64,000 nucleotides of DNA from an uncultured Prevotellaceae bacterium (GCA_946186505.1 CAMHNI010000002.1:1-64000), one strand, 5' to 3'; counted from the stretch's first letter, positions 49,708 to 57,656 are shown. Notes: generated from the sequence alone by a model not told the origin. Translations and numbers: made by a program.

Positions 49708-50346
49708 TTACATCTTACTATTAAGCAGGCAAAGCTGCTCAACGAGGGGCACGTACCAAGTCTTGACCTGCTCAGCCGTAGGCGTGTGGCCACCAGGGAA
49801 GTGGAAGCTGTGGAGATAGTGCTCCAGAAACAGCGGCTCGAAGTGTGCCAGCGTGTCCTCGTCACCAAAGATTCCCCATACACGTTCCTTTAAGTCGTTA
49901 TGGCAGCAGTCACGCTCGGCTATGTCGCTTGGCTCGTCCAAGAACTGGTGGGCTTCCAGCTCTTCGAACTCCCTGATGAGGTGTTCGTCGATGGTGAAGT
50001 CCTGCTTGCCGTCAGCCCTCGGCGACTTGTACTGGTGCGAGCCGATGCGCTCACGCAGGAAGTCAGACATCTTGAAATAAGGGTTGCCCAGTAGCGCAGC
50101 TATGCCCACAGTCGGAGCAATCATCTGCGCATAGAACGACCCACAGCTGTTGCCTACAATCACGTCCGGCTGCTCTTTGTTGCAGATATCGCTGATTAGG
50201 GCGATGGCATCGTTGGGGTGGAGGGGCAGGTCGGGAGTCAGCACGTCAGCCTTCTGTGCAAAGGCCTCCCTCAGCGCCAATGCCGGCACGCAGCTGCCAC
50301 TGGCATAGAATCCGTGCAGGAATAGTATTTTCGTTAGCTTTTCCAT
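49708..50346 (-). CDS. YqiA/YcfP-like alpha/beta-hydrolase
   Basis: This 212-residue cytoplasmic hydrolase has KILFLHGFYASGSCVPALAL, the nucleophile elbow DVIVGNSCGSFYAQMIAP and a C-terminal histidine in HFPGGHTPTAEQVKTWYV. The family includes YqiA-type esterases. The start at 50346 lies only ten bases from the -7 box TAACTTTG (50363-50356), so the message is nearly leaderless; a start at 50412 would lie upstream of the box. A decayed partial copy is present at 56990-57146. Confidence 0.87.
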   Translation of the reverse strand: MEKLTKILFLHGFYASGSCVPALALREAFAQKADVLTPDLPLHPNDAIALISDICNKEQPDVIVGNSCGSFYAQMIAPTVGIAALLGNPYFKMSDFLRERIGSHQYKSPRADGKQDFTIDEHLIREFEELEAHQFLDEPSDIAERDCCHNDLKERVWGIFGDEDTLAHFEPLFLEHYLHSFHFPGGHTPTAEQVKTWYVPLVEQLCLLNSKM

Positions 50347-50404
50347 ATCGGGTCGCAAAGTTACGAATAGTTTCTTTGGGATGAAGGCCCACGTGCTTCT
50401 CACA

Positions 50405-50968
50405 TTAGTCAAAGATGTAGAAGCCGGCTTCGGAAGGATGGTCGAGTACGAGGCTCTTGGGATTCTCCTTGGTCAGCAGCCAGGTCATCCAGATGTCGCC
50501 TGCAGCCGATGCAATGAAAAGGATGCCCCATGCCAACAGAGGCAGGTTGCCGATAAAGAGGGCAACAACAGCCGGGATGACGCCCAGAATGATGCAGGGC
50601 ATCATGGCGCCCATCATGTAGCCAGGTATGCGCATCGGCTCGTCGCAATGGCAATAGGGGGTCAACATTTTCCATATCATGCCGAAGCTGATGCTCTTCC
50701 AGCCACTCTTGGCATAGCAGGCCCAAGTCAGGCCGTGAATCAGTTCGTGTACCACGACACCAACGATGAAAAGTATGAATGTGATACTCCATTGGCTGAC
50801 ACTCCCAAGAAGTTCGTCTATCGGTTTCTTGTCCTTCCATATCAGATAGAATGGTACGAGAAACATGATGGCTGATACCACCAGAATCACAAGGGCAAAC
50901 ACATTTGCCTTCATAATGTCGATTGTCACCTTTCGGCCTTTTACTTCATTTTCTTCCATAATGTGCAT
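50405..50968 (-). CDS. DUF3267 membrane zinc-protease-like protein
   Basis: This 187-residue membrane protein has about four helices and the HELIHGLTWACYAKSGW motif, an H-E-x-x-H zinc site in the membrane, characteristic of DUF3267 and reminiscent of site-2 proteases. Whether it cleaves anything is unknown. Two starts, 50968 and 50959, lie 11 and 20 bases from the -7 box TATCTTTG (50986-50979); the longer form is given. Confidence 0.87.
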   Translation of the reverse strand: MHIMEENEVKGRKVTIDIMKANVFALVILVVSAIMFLVPFYLIWKDKKPIDELLGSVSQWSITFILFIVGVVVHELIHGLTWACYAKSGWKSISFGMIWKMLTPYCHCDEPMRIPGYMMGAMMPCIILGVIPAVVALFIGNLPLLAWGILFIASAAGDIWMTWLLTKENPKSLVLDHPSEAGFYIFD

Positions 50969-51007
50969 TTTTTGATTGCAAAGATACAGCTTCTGCAACA
51001 TTTTTAT

Positions 51008-51065
51008 TAAATTTGCACCATAATTTTAGGAATGTTTAAGCTGGACTGTTCGCTTTATGGGCATC
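51008..51065 (+). pseudogene. Promoter-and-fragment remnant of the esterase locus
   Basis: A -7 box TAAATTTG (51008-51015) and the leader TTTTAGGAATGTTTA match the esterase leader near 55951. The next 27 bases are identical to 56350-56376, inside that esterase gene (AGCTGGACTGTTCGCTTTAT and GGGCATC). Some 380 bases in between are missing, so this is an internally deleted copy. Confidence 0.8.
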
Positions 51066-51094
51066 TTGCACAAAGGGGGTCCCCTGTGCACTTG
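51065..51094. repeat. Palindrome P4, first copy
   Basis: CTTGCACAAAGGGGG and TCCCCTGTGCACTTG form a near-perfect hairpin. Its complement closely matches 57282-57312. It starts where the esterase-like fragment ends. Confidence 0.6.
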
Positions 51095-51181
51095 AATATG
51101 GGAGATGTCTTGTGTGTTTTACTTACTCCACTGTTTCTTTATCATCTTGTCAGTAGTTTGTAATATTTTATTTCTTTTCTT

Positions 51182-51961
51182 TCATCCCATGACCACATCA
51201 AGCACCATCATCAGCACAAAACCGATGGCAAAGCCGATGGTGCTGAGGTTCGAGTGCTCGCCTTCTGAAGCTTCGGGAATGAGTTCTTCAACGACGACGT
51301 AGATCATGGCTCCGGCAGCAAAGGCCAGCAAATAGGGTAGGGCAGGAGTCATCAGCGAAGCCAGCAATACAACGGCCATGCCGCCAATAGGCTCTACGGC
51401 GCCACTCAAACTGCCGATAAGGAACGAGCGCCACTTGCTGTTGCCTGCTGCCCGCATAGGCATCGAGATGATAGCTCCCTCAGGTATGTTCTGGATGGCA
51501 ATACCAATAGAGACAGCCAAGGCGCTTGCCAAAGAAAGACCTGCGGCTGCGCTTTCAGCTCCTGCAAATACCACGCCGACGGCCATTCCCTCAGGCAGGT
51601 TGTGGATGGTGACGGCTAAGGCCAGCATTGCTGTGCGTGAGAGATGCGAACGGGGACCTTCAGGCTTGTCAGTACCGATATGTAGGTGAGGCGTCAGTTC
51701 GTCGATAAGCAGCAGGAACCCCATACCCATCAGGAAGCCCACAGCAGCAGGCAGTACCGACCATGCACCTTTACCTTCCTCCAACTCCATGGCAGGAATA
51801 AGCAGCGACCACACGGAGGCTGCTACCATCACTCCTGAGGCAAAACCTAACAACGACTTTTGCAGACGAGGCGACATCTCGTCTCGCATGAGAAAGACGA
51901 ATGCCGCTCCGAGCATGGTTCCCAACAAGGGGATGAGCAGACCTATGATAATTGTTTCCAT
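51182..51961 (-). CDS. ZIP-family metal transporter
   Basis: This 259-residue inner-membrane protein has eight hydrophobic helices. The metal-binding segments are TIHNLPEGMAVGVVFAGAES in helix IV and IGIAIQNIPEGAIISMPMRA in helix V, the hallmarks of ZIP transporters, which bring in zinc or iron. The start at 51961 follows a leader of about 80 bases that contains a P1 repeat; upstream in-frame codons translate that repeat and are not part of the gene. The -7 box TACCTTTG is at 52057-52050. Confidence 0.93.
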   Translation of the reverse strand: METIIIGLLIPLLGTMLGAAFVFLMRDEMSPRLQKSLLGFASGVMVAASVWSLLIPAMELEEGKGAWSVLPAAVGFLMGMGFLLLIDELTPHLHIGTDKPEGPRSHLSRTAMLALAVTIHNLPEGMAVGVVFAGAESAAAGLSLASALAVSIGIAIQNIPEGAIISMPMRAAGNSKWRSFLIGSLSGAVEPIGGMAVVLLASLMTPALPYLLAFAAGAMIYVVVEELIPEASEGEHSNLSTIGFAIGFVLMMVLDVVMG

Positions 51962-51974
51962 TTCGGTGGCAATG

Positions 51975-52045
51975 ATGCGATTAAGTGAGAGTTTAAAAGA
52001 GCTGGCTCTTATATTTTGCCGAGCGAAAGCATCTTCGCCGTTTCG
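51975..52045 (-). repeat. Palindromic repeat P1 in the ZIP leader
   Basis: The plus strand reads GCGATTAAGTGAGAG, AAGAGCTGGCTCTT centre, GCCGAGCGAAAGCATC. AAGAGCTGGCTCTT is nearly palindromic. It lies between the promoter and the start codon, so it is transcribed in the 5' leader. Confidence 0.65.
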
Positions 52046-52175
52046 GCCGCAAAGGTACAAAATAAATCCCGATGACGCAATACCTAAAAATAAGGTTTTT
52101 ATGTCGTTGGGATTAAATAAATGATTGAGCCCATTTTAGAAAGTCTGAATATGAGTAATCAGAGAAGTTATCTGT

Positions 52176-52316
52176 GCGCAGCCGCTCCCCTCTTGAACCC
52201 TGCCCTTACGGGGAGGAGCAGGGATGTGGTCTGTATATTCTTCACTACCAGATATTTACAGACCCCACCCCGTCCTTCGGACACCCCTCCACTTGATGGG
52301 AGGGGAGCGGCTGCGC
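52176..52316. repeat. 141-bp element with 17-bp perfect terminal inverted repeats
   Basis: GCGCAGCCGCTCCCCTC at one end is the exact complement of GAGGGGAGCGGCTGCGC at the other. Inside are a second nested pair (CAGGGATGTGGTCTG with CAGACCCCACCCCG) and a CCCGTCCTTCGGAC hairpin. It has the look of a miniature inverted-repeat element or a palindromic repeat, with no open frame. It lies between the ZIP promoter and the MBL-rubredoxin gene. Confidence 0.75.
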
Positions 52317-52374
52317 CTCCCGTTGCGGCAGTTTGTAGACTTTTTAAAGTGGACTCAAAACTTGCATAAATGAT

Positions 52375-53343
52375 TTATGCCTTATTGAACTTCTCCTTCG
52401 GCTGCTTGCAGCGTGGGCAGCGCCAGTCGTCGGGCAGGTCTTCGAAGGCAACACCGTCGTGCTCTGCAGGGTCATACACATAGCCACAAATTGAGCAGAC
52501 ATACTTGGATTTTGTCTGAGCGTCAGCAGCCTTGCCAGAAGCTTCAGCCTTGGAGAAATCAACCTCAGCAAGGACGGTCGGCACGGGGTCGTCCAAATCA
52601 ATCACGCGCTTGGCTTCTAAGTTCTCATAGCCCTGCGGGGTGTGAGTGCCGCAATAGACCGTAGGATTGTTACGGACGAACTCACGCACCCGGTCAAGTG
52701 TCTCGCGGGCAGCAGGCAGGTCGTCATACACCACCGACAGCTTGTTCTCGTACAGGGCCTCATCCACATAAGTGATGTCGGCTTCGAACATATAGTAGAG
52801 TCCGTCGCTCTCGGCAATAACAAGGCTGTTGCCATTGGTATGGCCCTTGGCCTTGATGAACCACACGCCGTCGCAAATCTTCTGTGCCTCAGGGAAGTTG
52901 TGATAGGCGCCGTCAGTATAGGTCACAGGTACCAGATTGGGCAGGCCCTTCAGTTCTTCGGCCTGCGTCTCGTCGGCTCCAACATAGATTTTTGCATTGG
53001 GGAACGAGCGGAGTTCACCGCTGTGGTCGCCGTGACGATGGGTCAGCAGAATCTTGGTCACCTGCTCGGGCTTGTAGCCTAGTGCGCCCAGTGCATCCAT
53101 GTAACTGCAGATGTCTTTGCCTGTATAGGCCATCGCCTTCTCGTCGATAACCTCCTCTGGGAAGCCAGCGGGCAGGCCTGTGTCAACGAGGATAACCTCT
53201 GAACCTGTGTCAATCAGATAGTTCTGCAGACTGCCGCGATAGCGGATGTTTTGGTCAAACTTATCGGCTCCCTCCTCGCCACCAAAAGCAAAAGGCTGAG
53301 TGTAGTACCCGTTCTCTCTGAATTTTACTGCTTTGATAATCAT
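52375..53343 (-). CDS. Metallo-beta-lactamase-fold hydrolase fused to rubredoxin
   Basis: This 322-residue cytoplasmic protein has an MBL domain (residues 1-250) with the metal motif [20 protein letters not shown] and a late histidine in [19 protein letters not shown], similar to lactonase-like hydrolases. The last 50 residues are a rubredoxin ([20 protein letters not shown] and [13 protein letters not shown]) with all four iron-binding Cys. The combination suggests a redox-linked role comparable to, but distinct from, flavodiiron proteins, since no flavodoxin domain is present. It is the last gene of the oxygen-defence operon. Confidence 0.9.
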   Translation of the reverse strand: MIIKAVKFRENGYYTQPFAFGGEEGADKFDQNIRYRGSLQNYLIDTGSEVILVDTGLPAGFPEEVIDEKAMAYTGKDICSYMDALGALGYKPEQVTKILLTHRHGDHSGELRSFPNAKIYVGADETQAEELKGLPNLVPVTYTDGAYHNFPEAQKICDGVWFIKAKGHTNGNSLVIAESDGLYYMFEADITYVDEALYENKLSVVYDDLPAARETLDRVREFVRNNPTVYCGTHTPQGYENLEAKRVIDLDDPVPTVLAEVDFSKAEASGKAADAQTKSKYVCSICGYVYDPAEHDGVAFEDLPDDWRCPRCKQPKEKFNKA

Positions 53344-53354
53344 GGCTTACGGGC

Positions 53355-53753
53355 TTAGAATGTAACAGTTTCCACCAATTCCATCATCTTGAAGAAGTCG
53401 GCCTTGGCATCTTTCAAATAGTACATCACGCCGTTCTCGCCGTTCTCGCCAAGGGCGGGCTTCAACACGGGCATCTTGTCGACGAGTGCCTTGCCTACCT
53501 CAGGTCGGTTGTCCTCTACGAGTTTGCACTCAATACGGAGAGTCTGACCCTTGAAAGCGCAGATTTCTGCCTTCTGGTTTGCAGCTATCTGACGTGTGGC
53601 ATTGGTCTTGCCAAAGGCCATGATGTAGATCTTGTCCTCATAATAGAGCATGGCTCCATAAGGACGTACACGGGGCTGGTCGCCCTCTACTGTTGCAAGA
53701 TAAAACGTTCCTGCTTTCTCCAGGAAATCGAATACTTTCTTTGTCATTTCCAT
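53355..53753 (-). CDS. Pyridoxamine 5'-phosphate oxidase-like FMN-binding protein
   Basis: This 132-residue split-barrel protein has TFYLATVEGDQPRVRPYGAM, DKIYIMAFGKTNATRQIAAN and NQKAEICAFKGQTLRIECKL, the pattern of short PNPOx-like proteins in anaerobes. It probably binds FMN or another flavin cofactor and takes part in reduction. It is separated from the MBL-rubredoxin gene by 11 bases. Confidence 0.92.
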   Translation of the reverse strand: MEMTKKVFDFLEKAGTFYLATVEGDQPRVRPYGAMLYYEDKIYIMAFGKTNATRQIAANQKAEICAFKGQTLRIECKLVEDNRPEVGKALVDKMPVLKPALGENGENGVMYYLKDAKADFFKMMELVETVTF

Positions 53754-53779
53754 TGTCTAATTGTTGTTATGTTGGTTGA

Positions 53780-53941
53780 TTATACCTCTACAGATACAAA
53801 CTTTTCCTTCTTGCGTTTGCAGCGGGGACAACGCCAGGTGTCGGGAAGGTCTTCAAACTTAGTGCCGGGAGGTATCCCCTGCTTCGGGTCACCCACTTCG
53901 GGGTCGTAGACGTATCTACACGGACATTTCATCTTTGCCAT
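53780..53941 (-). CDS. Rubredoxin with a Cys-x-Cys first motif
   Basis: This 53-residue protein reads [20 protein letters not shown], then [20 protein letters not shown]. It is a rubredoxin, a one-iron electron carrier. The second iron-binding pair is normal (C-P-R-C), but the first is C-P-C-R-Y instead of C-x-x-C-G-Y. It lies between the small winged-helix gene and the PNPOx-like gene on the same strand and would pass electrons to the oxygen-detoxifying proteins of the operon. Confidence 0.9.
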   Translation of the reverse strand: MAKMKCPCRYVYDPEVGDPKQGIPPGTKFEDLPDTWRCPRCKRKKEKFVSVEV

Positions 53942-54081
53942 AGTCGTATATGTGTTCAAGTAGTAAAAGGGAGGTTGGGCTTGGTATCTGTGTCATTGTA
54001 CAGTCACACCGGCCTGCCCCTCCCTGTTGAAGAAAAAAATTGCGTCGTGGTGTTGATGCATCATGCGATGCCGAATTAAGA

Positions 54082-54255
54082 TTACTGAGCCAGAGCCCAC
54101 TTGCAGCGGACGGGCGATACAATGGCACCCTCCTTCTTCAACTCGGCGAAAGCCTTGTCCACTTCCTTACGGTCGGCACCCAGTGCCTTTGTCACGTCAC
54201 CAGCCGAGACGGGCTTGCCAGCCTCGCGCATACATTGTAATACCTTTTCTTTCAT
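54082..54255 (-). CDS. 57-residue winged-helix protein
   Basis: A 57-residue frame encodes MKEKVLQCMREAGKPVSAGD, VTKALGADRKEVDKAFAELK and KEGAIVSPVRCKWALAQ. It is one compact winged-helix unit, with the helix-turn-helix around SAGDVTKALGADRKEVDKAF and a wing at the end. It lies 23 bases after the ferritin-like gene. Such small proteins are found beside rubrerythrin-type genes; DNA binding and autoregulation are plausible but not shown. Confidence 0.8.
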   Translation of the reverse strand: MKEKVLQCMREAGKPVSAGDVTKALGADRKEVDKAFAELKKEGAIVSPVRCKWALAQ

Positions 54256-54278
54256 AAATATAGTAGTAGTTTGTTTGG

Positions 54279-54740
54279 TTACATCATTGCGGTGAGGAAA
54301 TTCTCGTAGCCCAGTTTCTCGATATAGTTCAGGTACTGAGCCTCCCAGGCCATATGGTCCTTCTCGTCCTCAATCCACTTGTAGATGAGTTTCTGGGTGA
54401 TGTAGTCGTCAGCAAAGGCAGCAGCCATCTCGCTCAGGTCTTTGATAGCATCGGGGGCATAGTCAGACTCTATCTGCTGCTTCGGGTCATCGTAGAAGGG
54501 GAACTCCATTGTCTTCATAGCCTCCTGCAGGTCAGCAGGCTTGCAGCCGAGCTCTACCAAGCGGTTCAGCACCTCTTCTGCCTCTGTCCATTCTTCTTCA
54601 GCCTCTTCCTTCCACTTGTCGGCTAACTTGTTCCAACCCTGCAGACGGCAATATGCCGAGAAAGCAAAATGTTGCTTACTGTTTCCAAACCAAGCTGCGC
54701 CATAAAAGGCAAACTTCTTCAATGCTTCTTCTTTAGTCAT
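54279..54740 (-). CDS. Ferritin-like diiron protein
   Basis: This 153-residue four-helix protein begins TKEEALKKFAFYGAAWFGNS and contains KWKEEAEEEWTEAEEVLNRL, AIKDLSEMAAAFADDYITQK and KWIEDEKDHMAWEAQYLNYI. The spacing of Glu and His residues (E-x-x-x-D-H late) fits a ferritin or rubrerythrin-type carboxylate site, although not every ligand is obvious. It would store iron or reduce peroxide. It is the first gene of the operon and is divergent from an AraC gene. Confidence 0.75.
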   Translation of the reverse strand: MTKEEALKKFAFYGAAWFGNSKQHFAFSAYCRLQGWNKLADKWKEEAEEEWTEAEEVLNRLVELGCKPADLQEAMKTMEFPFYDDPKQQIESDYAPDAIKDLSEMAAAFADDYITQKLIYKWIEDEKDHMAWEAQYLNYIEKLGYENFLTAMM

Positions 54741-54776
54741 AATTCTATTGTTTTAAGTTAAAAAATAATCACTCCG

Positions 54777-54890
54777 CAAAGTTACGGATTATTCGTCATA
54801 CAATCATTGTCCAAAACAATCAAAAATTCTACCCAGACAAACATTTTGACTTTTTTCATTTGGTTTTTCACTTTATTTATTATATCTTTG
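54777..54890. promoter_or_regulatory. Divergent promoters of the oxygen-defence operon and AraC gene
   Basis: The leftward -7 box TAACTTTG is at 54784-54777, and the rightward box TATCTTTG at 54883-54890. Between them, ATTGT (54806-54810) and ACAAT (54816-54820) form a small inverted pair that could be an operator. The 31-base motif of the redox island is not present. Confidence 0.55.
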
Positions 54891-54898
54891 CCAGCGAT

Positions 54899-55777
54899 AT
54901 GTACAAACTGAGGGATTTTCTGACATCCGTTCTCAGCATGTCGCCCGACGACGTGGTTTCCAACGAGTTGTATTGCACTGAAGGCAATACCAAGCGAACG
55001 TTTCTCACCAACCAGATGCAGGAGACGCTGGCGGGCTACACTTATACGCTGGTGCACGATGGGTGGTTAGAACTGCTTTATAATGATCGAATGCTGACAC
55101 TCCAAAAGGGCGACTTGCTGATCTACTCGCCTGGCGTGCAGGTCAGGATTATCAATGGTTCAAAGAACTATCATTGCGTCTGCCTGATGATCGATGAGCA
55201 GGCGGCGCTCGAGATTCCCGGTGTGCGCAATGTCATTCATACCGCTTACCAACCCATTGCTGAACTCGGGCGCCCTGTCATCCACCTTGACGACGAGCAG
55301 GCAGCACATTTCTGGCAGCACATGCTCGAAATCATCCGCTATCTGCACTCCGACCACCGCTATCTGCATGAGGCATTGCGCACCCTGTTCACTCAGTTTG
55401 TGCTCGACCTGATGGATGCTATGGCCCAGAACATCGGCCCAGGACACATGAGTGAGCGCGCCACCGAGTTGTTCATCGCCTTTATGCAACTGCTGAACCA
55501 ACACTTCATCGAGCATCACGCCATTGGCTTCTATGCCGACCGACTGCACATCACCAACATCCACCTTTCGCGCATAGTCCGACAGGTAACGGGACGCACC
55601 GTCGTAGACTACATCAACCAGATGCTGCTGATGGAAGCCTCGTGGCTGCTACAAACCTCTGACCTCAGTATAGCCGCCATCTCCGAACGGCTGCACTTCT
55701 CCGACCAGAGCAGCTTCGGCCGCTTCTTCACCCGCATGAAGGGCATTAATCCCAAACGGTATAGGATGGAAAAGTAG
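54899..55777 (+). CDS. AraC-family regulator of the oxygen-defence operon (predicted)
   Basis: This 292-residue regulator has a sensor domain (TLQKGDLLIYSPGVQVRI) and a C-terminal AraC DNA-binding domain with YADRLHITNIHLSRIVRQVT and LSIAAISERLHFSDQSSFGR, ending MKGINPKRYRMEK. The ATG at 54899 is only eight bases after the -7 box, so the message may be leaderless; the next Met, at 54938, would remove 13 residues that look conserved. Divergence from the ferritin-like operon makes it the likely regulator. The ligand is unknown. Confidence 0.87.
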   Translation: MYKLRDFLTSVLSMSPDDVVSNELYCTEGNTKRTFLTNQMQETLAGYTYTLVHDGWLELLYNDRMLTLQKGDLLIYSPGVQVRIINGSKNYHCVCLMIDEQAALEIPGVRNVIHTAYQPIAELGRPVIHLDDEQAAHFWQHMLEIIRYLHSDHRYLHEALRTLFTQFVLDLMDAMAQNIGPGHMSERATELFIAFMQLLNQHFIEHHAIGFYADRLHITNIHLSRIVRQVTGRTVVDYINQMLLMEASWLLQTSDLSIAAISERLHFSDQSSFGRFFTRMKGINPKRYRMEK

Positions 55778-55828
55778 GAAACACTTGTGATAGTGATTTA
55801 TTGCAATACTCATCTCGATGCATTGGTC

Positions 55829-55873
55829 GATGCTATCGCTGACTAGAATCAGCGATGCTGTCGCGCGTTTTTT
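55829..55873 (+). terminator. Terminator of the AraC gene
   Basis: ATCGCTGA pairs with TCAGCGAT across CTAGAA, extended by GATGC on one side, followed by a TTTTTT run. It lies 50 to 95 bases after the AraC stop. Confidence 0.6.
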
Positions 55874-55921
55874 GCCGAGGTGCAGCCTGTTTTCAAACAA
55901 TTCTTTTTGCAACTATTTGTT

Positions 55922-56011
55922 TTTTGCGGGAAAATAACTATATTTGCACCATCATTTTAGGAATGTTTATGAAGAATCACCATTTAATCAAGGCAATTAT
56001 CTGGAAAAGGT
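55922..56011 (+). promoter_or_regulatory. Captured promoter and leader frame in front of the esterase
   Basis: The -7 box TATATTTG is at 55939-55946. The stretch from GCGGGAAAATAACTATATTT to TCAAGGCAATT duplicates 120-196, that is, the promoter and first ten codons of the exported flavin reductase-like gene. The copied ATG at 55969 opens a 20-codon frame (MKNHHLIKAIIWKRYEVYSY) whose end overlaps the esterase start at 56012, so translation could be coupled. Confidence 0.8.
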
Positions 56012-56683
56012 ATGAAGTGTACAGTTACTGACATTTCTGGGAGAAAGTGTTATCTCTACAAGAATCATAGTGCTGAATTCCTATTGATTCAACCTATCGA
56101 TGAACATGACTTGGAGGTGTTGGATCAAGAAGTGGAGATAATCAAGGAACTATCAGGTAAGCCATTCTCCCTTGTGGCGTTTATGATAGAGGACTGGAAC
56201 CAAGATCTTACACCTTGGGCTGCAACTCCCGTATTTGGGAAAATACCCTTTGGCAGTGGGGCAGGAGACACTTTGGAGTTTGTCACAAACCAGCTGTTAC
56301 CTGTTGTTCAAGAGGAAGCGCCGTATGTAATTCTTGGCGGCTATTCTTTAGCTGGACTGTTCGCTTTATGGGCATCGTATCAGACAGAAAAGTTTAAGGG
56401 TATTGTAGCCGCTTCACCTTCCGTTTGGTATCCTAAATGGATTGATTATGCTTCGGAAAACAAACCACTCTCTAAATCTATTTATCTCAGTCTTGGTGAA
56501 AAGGAAGAAAAGACCAAGAACCCTATGATGGCCCAAGTCGGCGTTGCTATCCGAAGACAGCATGAACTGCTAACCAGTCAGATTGATTCTACGATATTAG
56601 AATGGAATCCCGGTAATCATTTTGTCGATTCAGAAAAACGAACGGCAGAAGGCTTTGCTTGGGTAATGGATAAATGCAAATGA
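56012..56683 (+). CDS. Alpha/beta-hydrolase, putative esterase
   Basis: This 223-residue cytoplasmic hydrolase has the nucleophile elbow YVILGGYSLAGLFALWASYQ, a preceding oxyanion region and WNPGNHFVDSEKRTAEGFAW with the catalytic His. It resembles esterase-type hydrolases in Bacteroidales. Expression depends on a promoter and leader duplicated from another gene. Its stop overlaps the next gene as ATGA. A 27-base fragment of its coding sequence, with a similar leader, occurs at 51012-51065. Confidence 0.85.
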   Translation: MKCTVTDISGRKCYLYKNHSAEFLLIQPIDEHDLEVLDQEVEIIKELSGKPFSLVAFMIEDWNQDLTPWAATPVFGKIPFGSGAGDTLEFVTNQLLPVVQEEAPYVILGGYSLAGLFALWASYQTEKFKGIVAASPSVWYPKWIDYASENKPLSKSIYLSLGEKEEKTKNPMMAQVGVAIRRQHELLTSQIDSTILEWNPGNHFVDSEKRTAEGFAWVMDKCK

Positions 56684-56988
56684 CACTACCCAAGTTCATA
56701 ATTACGATGGATGGCTTCTTTCGCCTTGGAATGGTGAATCAGCATAAAGACTTACTAAAACCGGGTGACCAGTGCATCGGTGGTGGGTATTATCACTTTG
56801 ACTTTGTTTCCAACCGCATCATTCTTGACGGGGAATCATACGACTTTGGCCGCCCCAAGTGGCATCTGCTGGAGGTACTAAAAGTTCCATCGGTATATCG
56901 TGGCTTGCAAATTGTCTATAAGTACGATGACGGCTTTCACGATGATTTCAACATCAGCGAAGAACTCTCAATAGAATACTACGACTGA
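56680..56988 (+). CDS. Conserved small protein of unknown function
   Basis: This 102-residue soluble protein begins MTLPKFIITMDGFFRLGMVN and continues with GGYYHFDFVSNRIILDGESY, FGRPKWHLLEVLKVPSVYRG and DDFNISEELSIEYYD. Its mixed strand and helix pattern has no recognised family. It is coupled to the esterase gene by a four-base overlap. The first 20 residues recur, changed, at the C-terminal part of the frame at 43615-44103, showing that another copy once existed. Confidence 0.6.
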   Translation: MTLPKFIITMDGFFRLGMVNQHKDLLKPGDQCIGGGYYHFDFVSNRIILDGESYDFGRPKWHLLEVLKVPSVYRGLQIVYKYDDGFHDDFNISEELSIEYYD

Positions 56989-56989
56989 C

Positions 56990-57146
56990 CGTCTGAACTT
57001 GTTCTGCTGTAGGCGTATGGCCACCAGGGAAATCACGCTCGGCTATGCCGCTTGGCTCGTCCGAGAACTGATGGGCTTCCACCTCCTCAAACTCGCTGAC
57101 AAGCTGCTCGTCGATGGTGAAATCCTGTTTCTGTCAGCCCTTGGTG
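56990..57146 (-). pseudogene. Decayed partial copy of the YqiA-like hydrolase gene
   Basis: Compared with 49759-50030, CTGTAGGCGTATGGCCACCA is followed directly by TCACGCTCGGCTATGCCGC, skipping about 125 bases present in the original. Similarity continues through GATGGGCTTCCACC and GCTCGTCGATGGTGAAATCC. Start and end of the gene are lacking. Confidence 0.8.
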
Positions 57147-57281
57147 ACTTTGGCAAAGCCGTAATTACGTAGCCTCGTTGCCGTAATTTTCGACCATCGT
57201 GTATTACGTCTTTGCCGATAGCGGGAGCGGGGCAGCCATCGGTATTGATTTCGGGAAACTGTTCAACTGTTCGTCTGTTTG

Positions 57282-57312
57282 CAAGTGCACAGCGGAACCC
57301 TTCTGTGCACAA
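57282..57312. repeat. Palindrome P4, second copy
   Basis: CAAGTGCACAGCGGAACCC and TTCTGTGCACAA form a hairpin similar to the inverse of 51065-51094. The rest of the gap between 57146 and 57339 is AT-rich with scattered CCGTAATT words and shows no gene. Confidence 0.55.
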
Positions 57313-57338
57313 TGATGGCATTACGGTACTTTCTCATT

Positions 57339-57656
57339 TCAGATGACTACGGCTGTTCCGCTGGTGGCAACCATGAGCATCGAACCATTAGCACCGATGG
57401 TCTCGTAGTCGATGTCGATGCCTACTATGGCATTGGCTCCAAGTGCCTGGGCACGCTGCATCATCTCCTGCATGGAAGTGTCCTTGGCCTCGATAAGCAC
57501 CTTCTCATAACTTCCAGCTCGACCTCCTACAATGTCTCGGATGCCGGCAAAAAGGTCTTTGAACATGTTGGCTCCGATAATGGTTTCGCCTGTTACTACG
57601 CCCTTGTACTCGCGGATGGGGCGACCTTCAATCTGTGGGGTTGTTGATAGTATCAT
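57339..57656 (-). CDS. YbjQ/DUF74 family protein
   Basis: This 105-residue protein is a complete YbjQ (heavy-metal-binding-like) domain: [60 protein letters not shown] and a C-terminal GTAVVI. The family forms pentamers; the metal-binding role is unproven. It stands alone on the minus strand, 153 bases downstream of the VanW gene. Confidence 0.95.
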   Translation of the reverse strand: MILSTTPQIEGRPIREYKGVVTGETIIGANMFKDLFAGIRDIVGGRAGSYEKVLIEAKDTSMQEMMQRAQALGANAIVGIDIDYETIGANGSMLMVATSGTAVVI

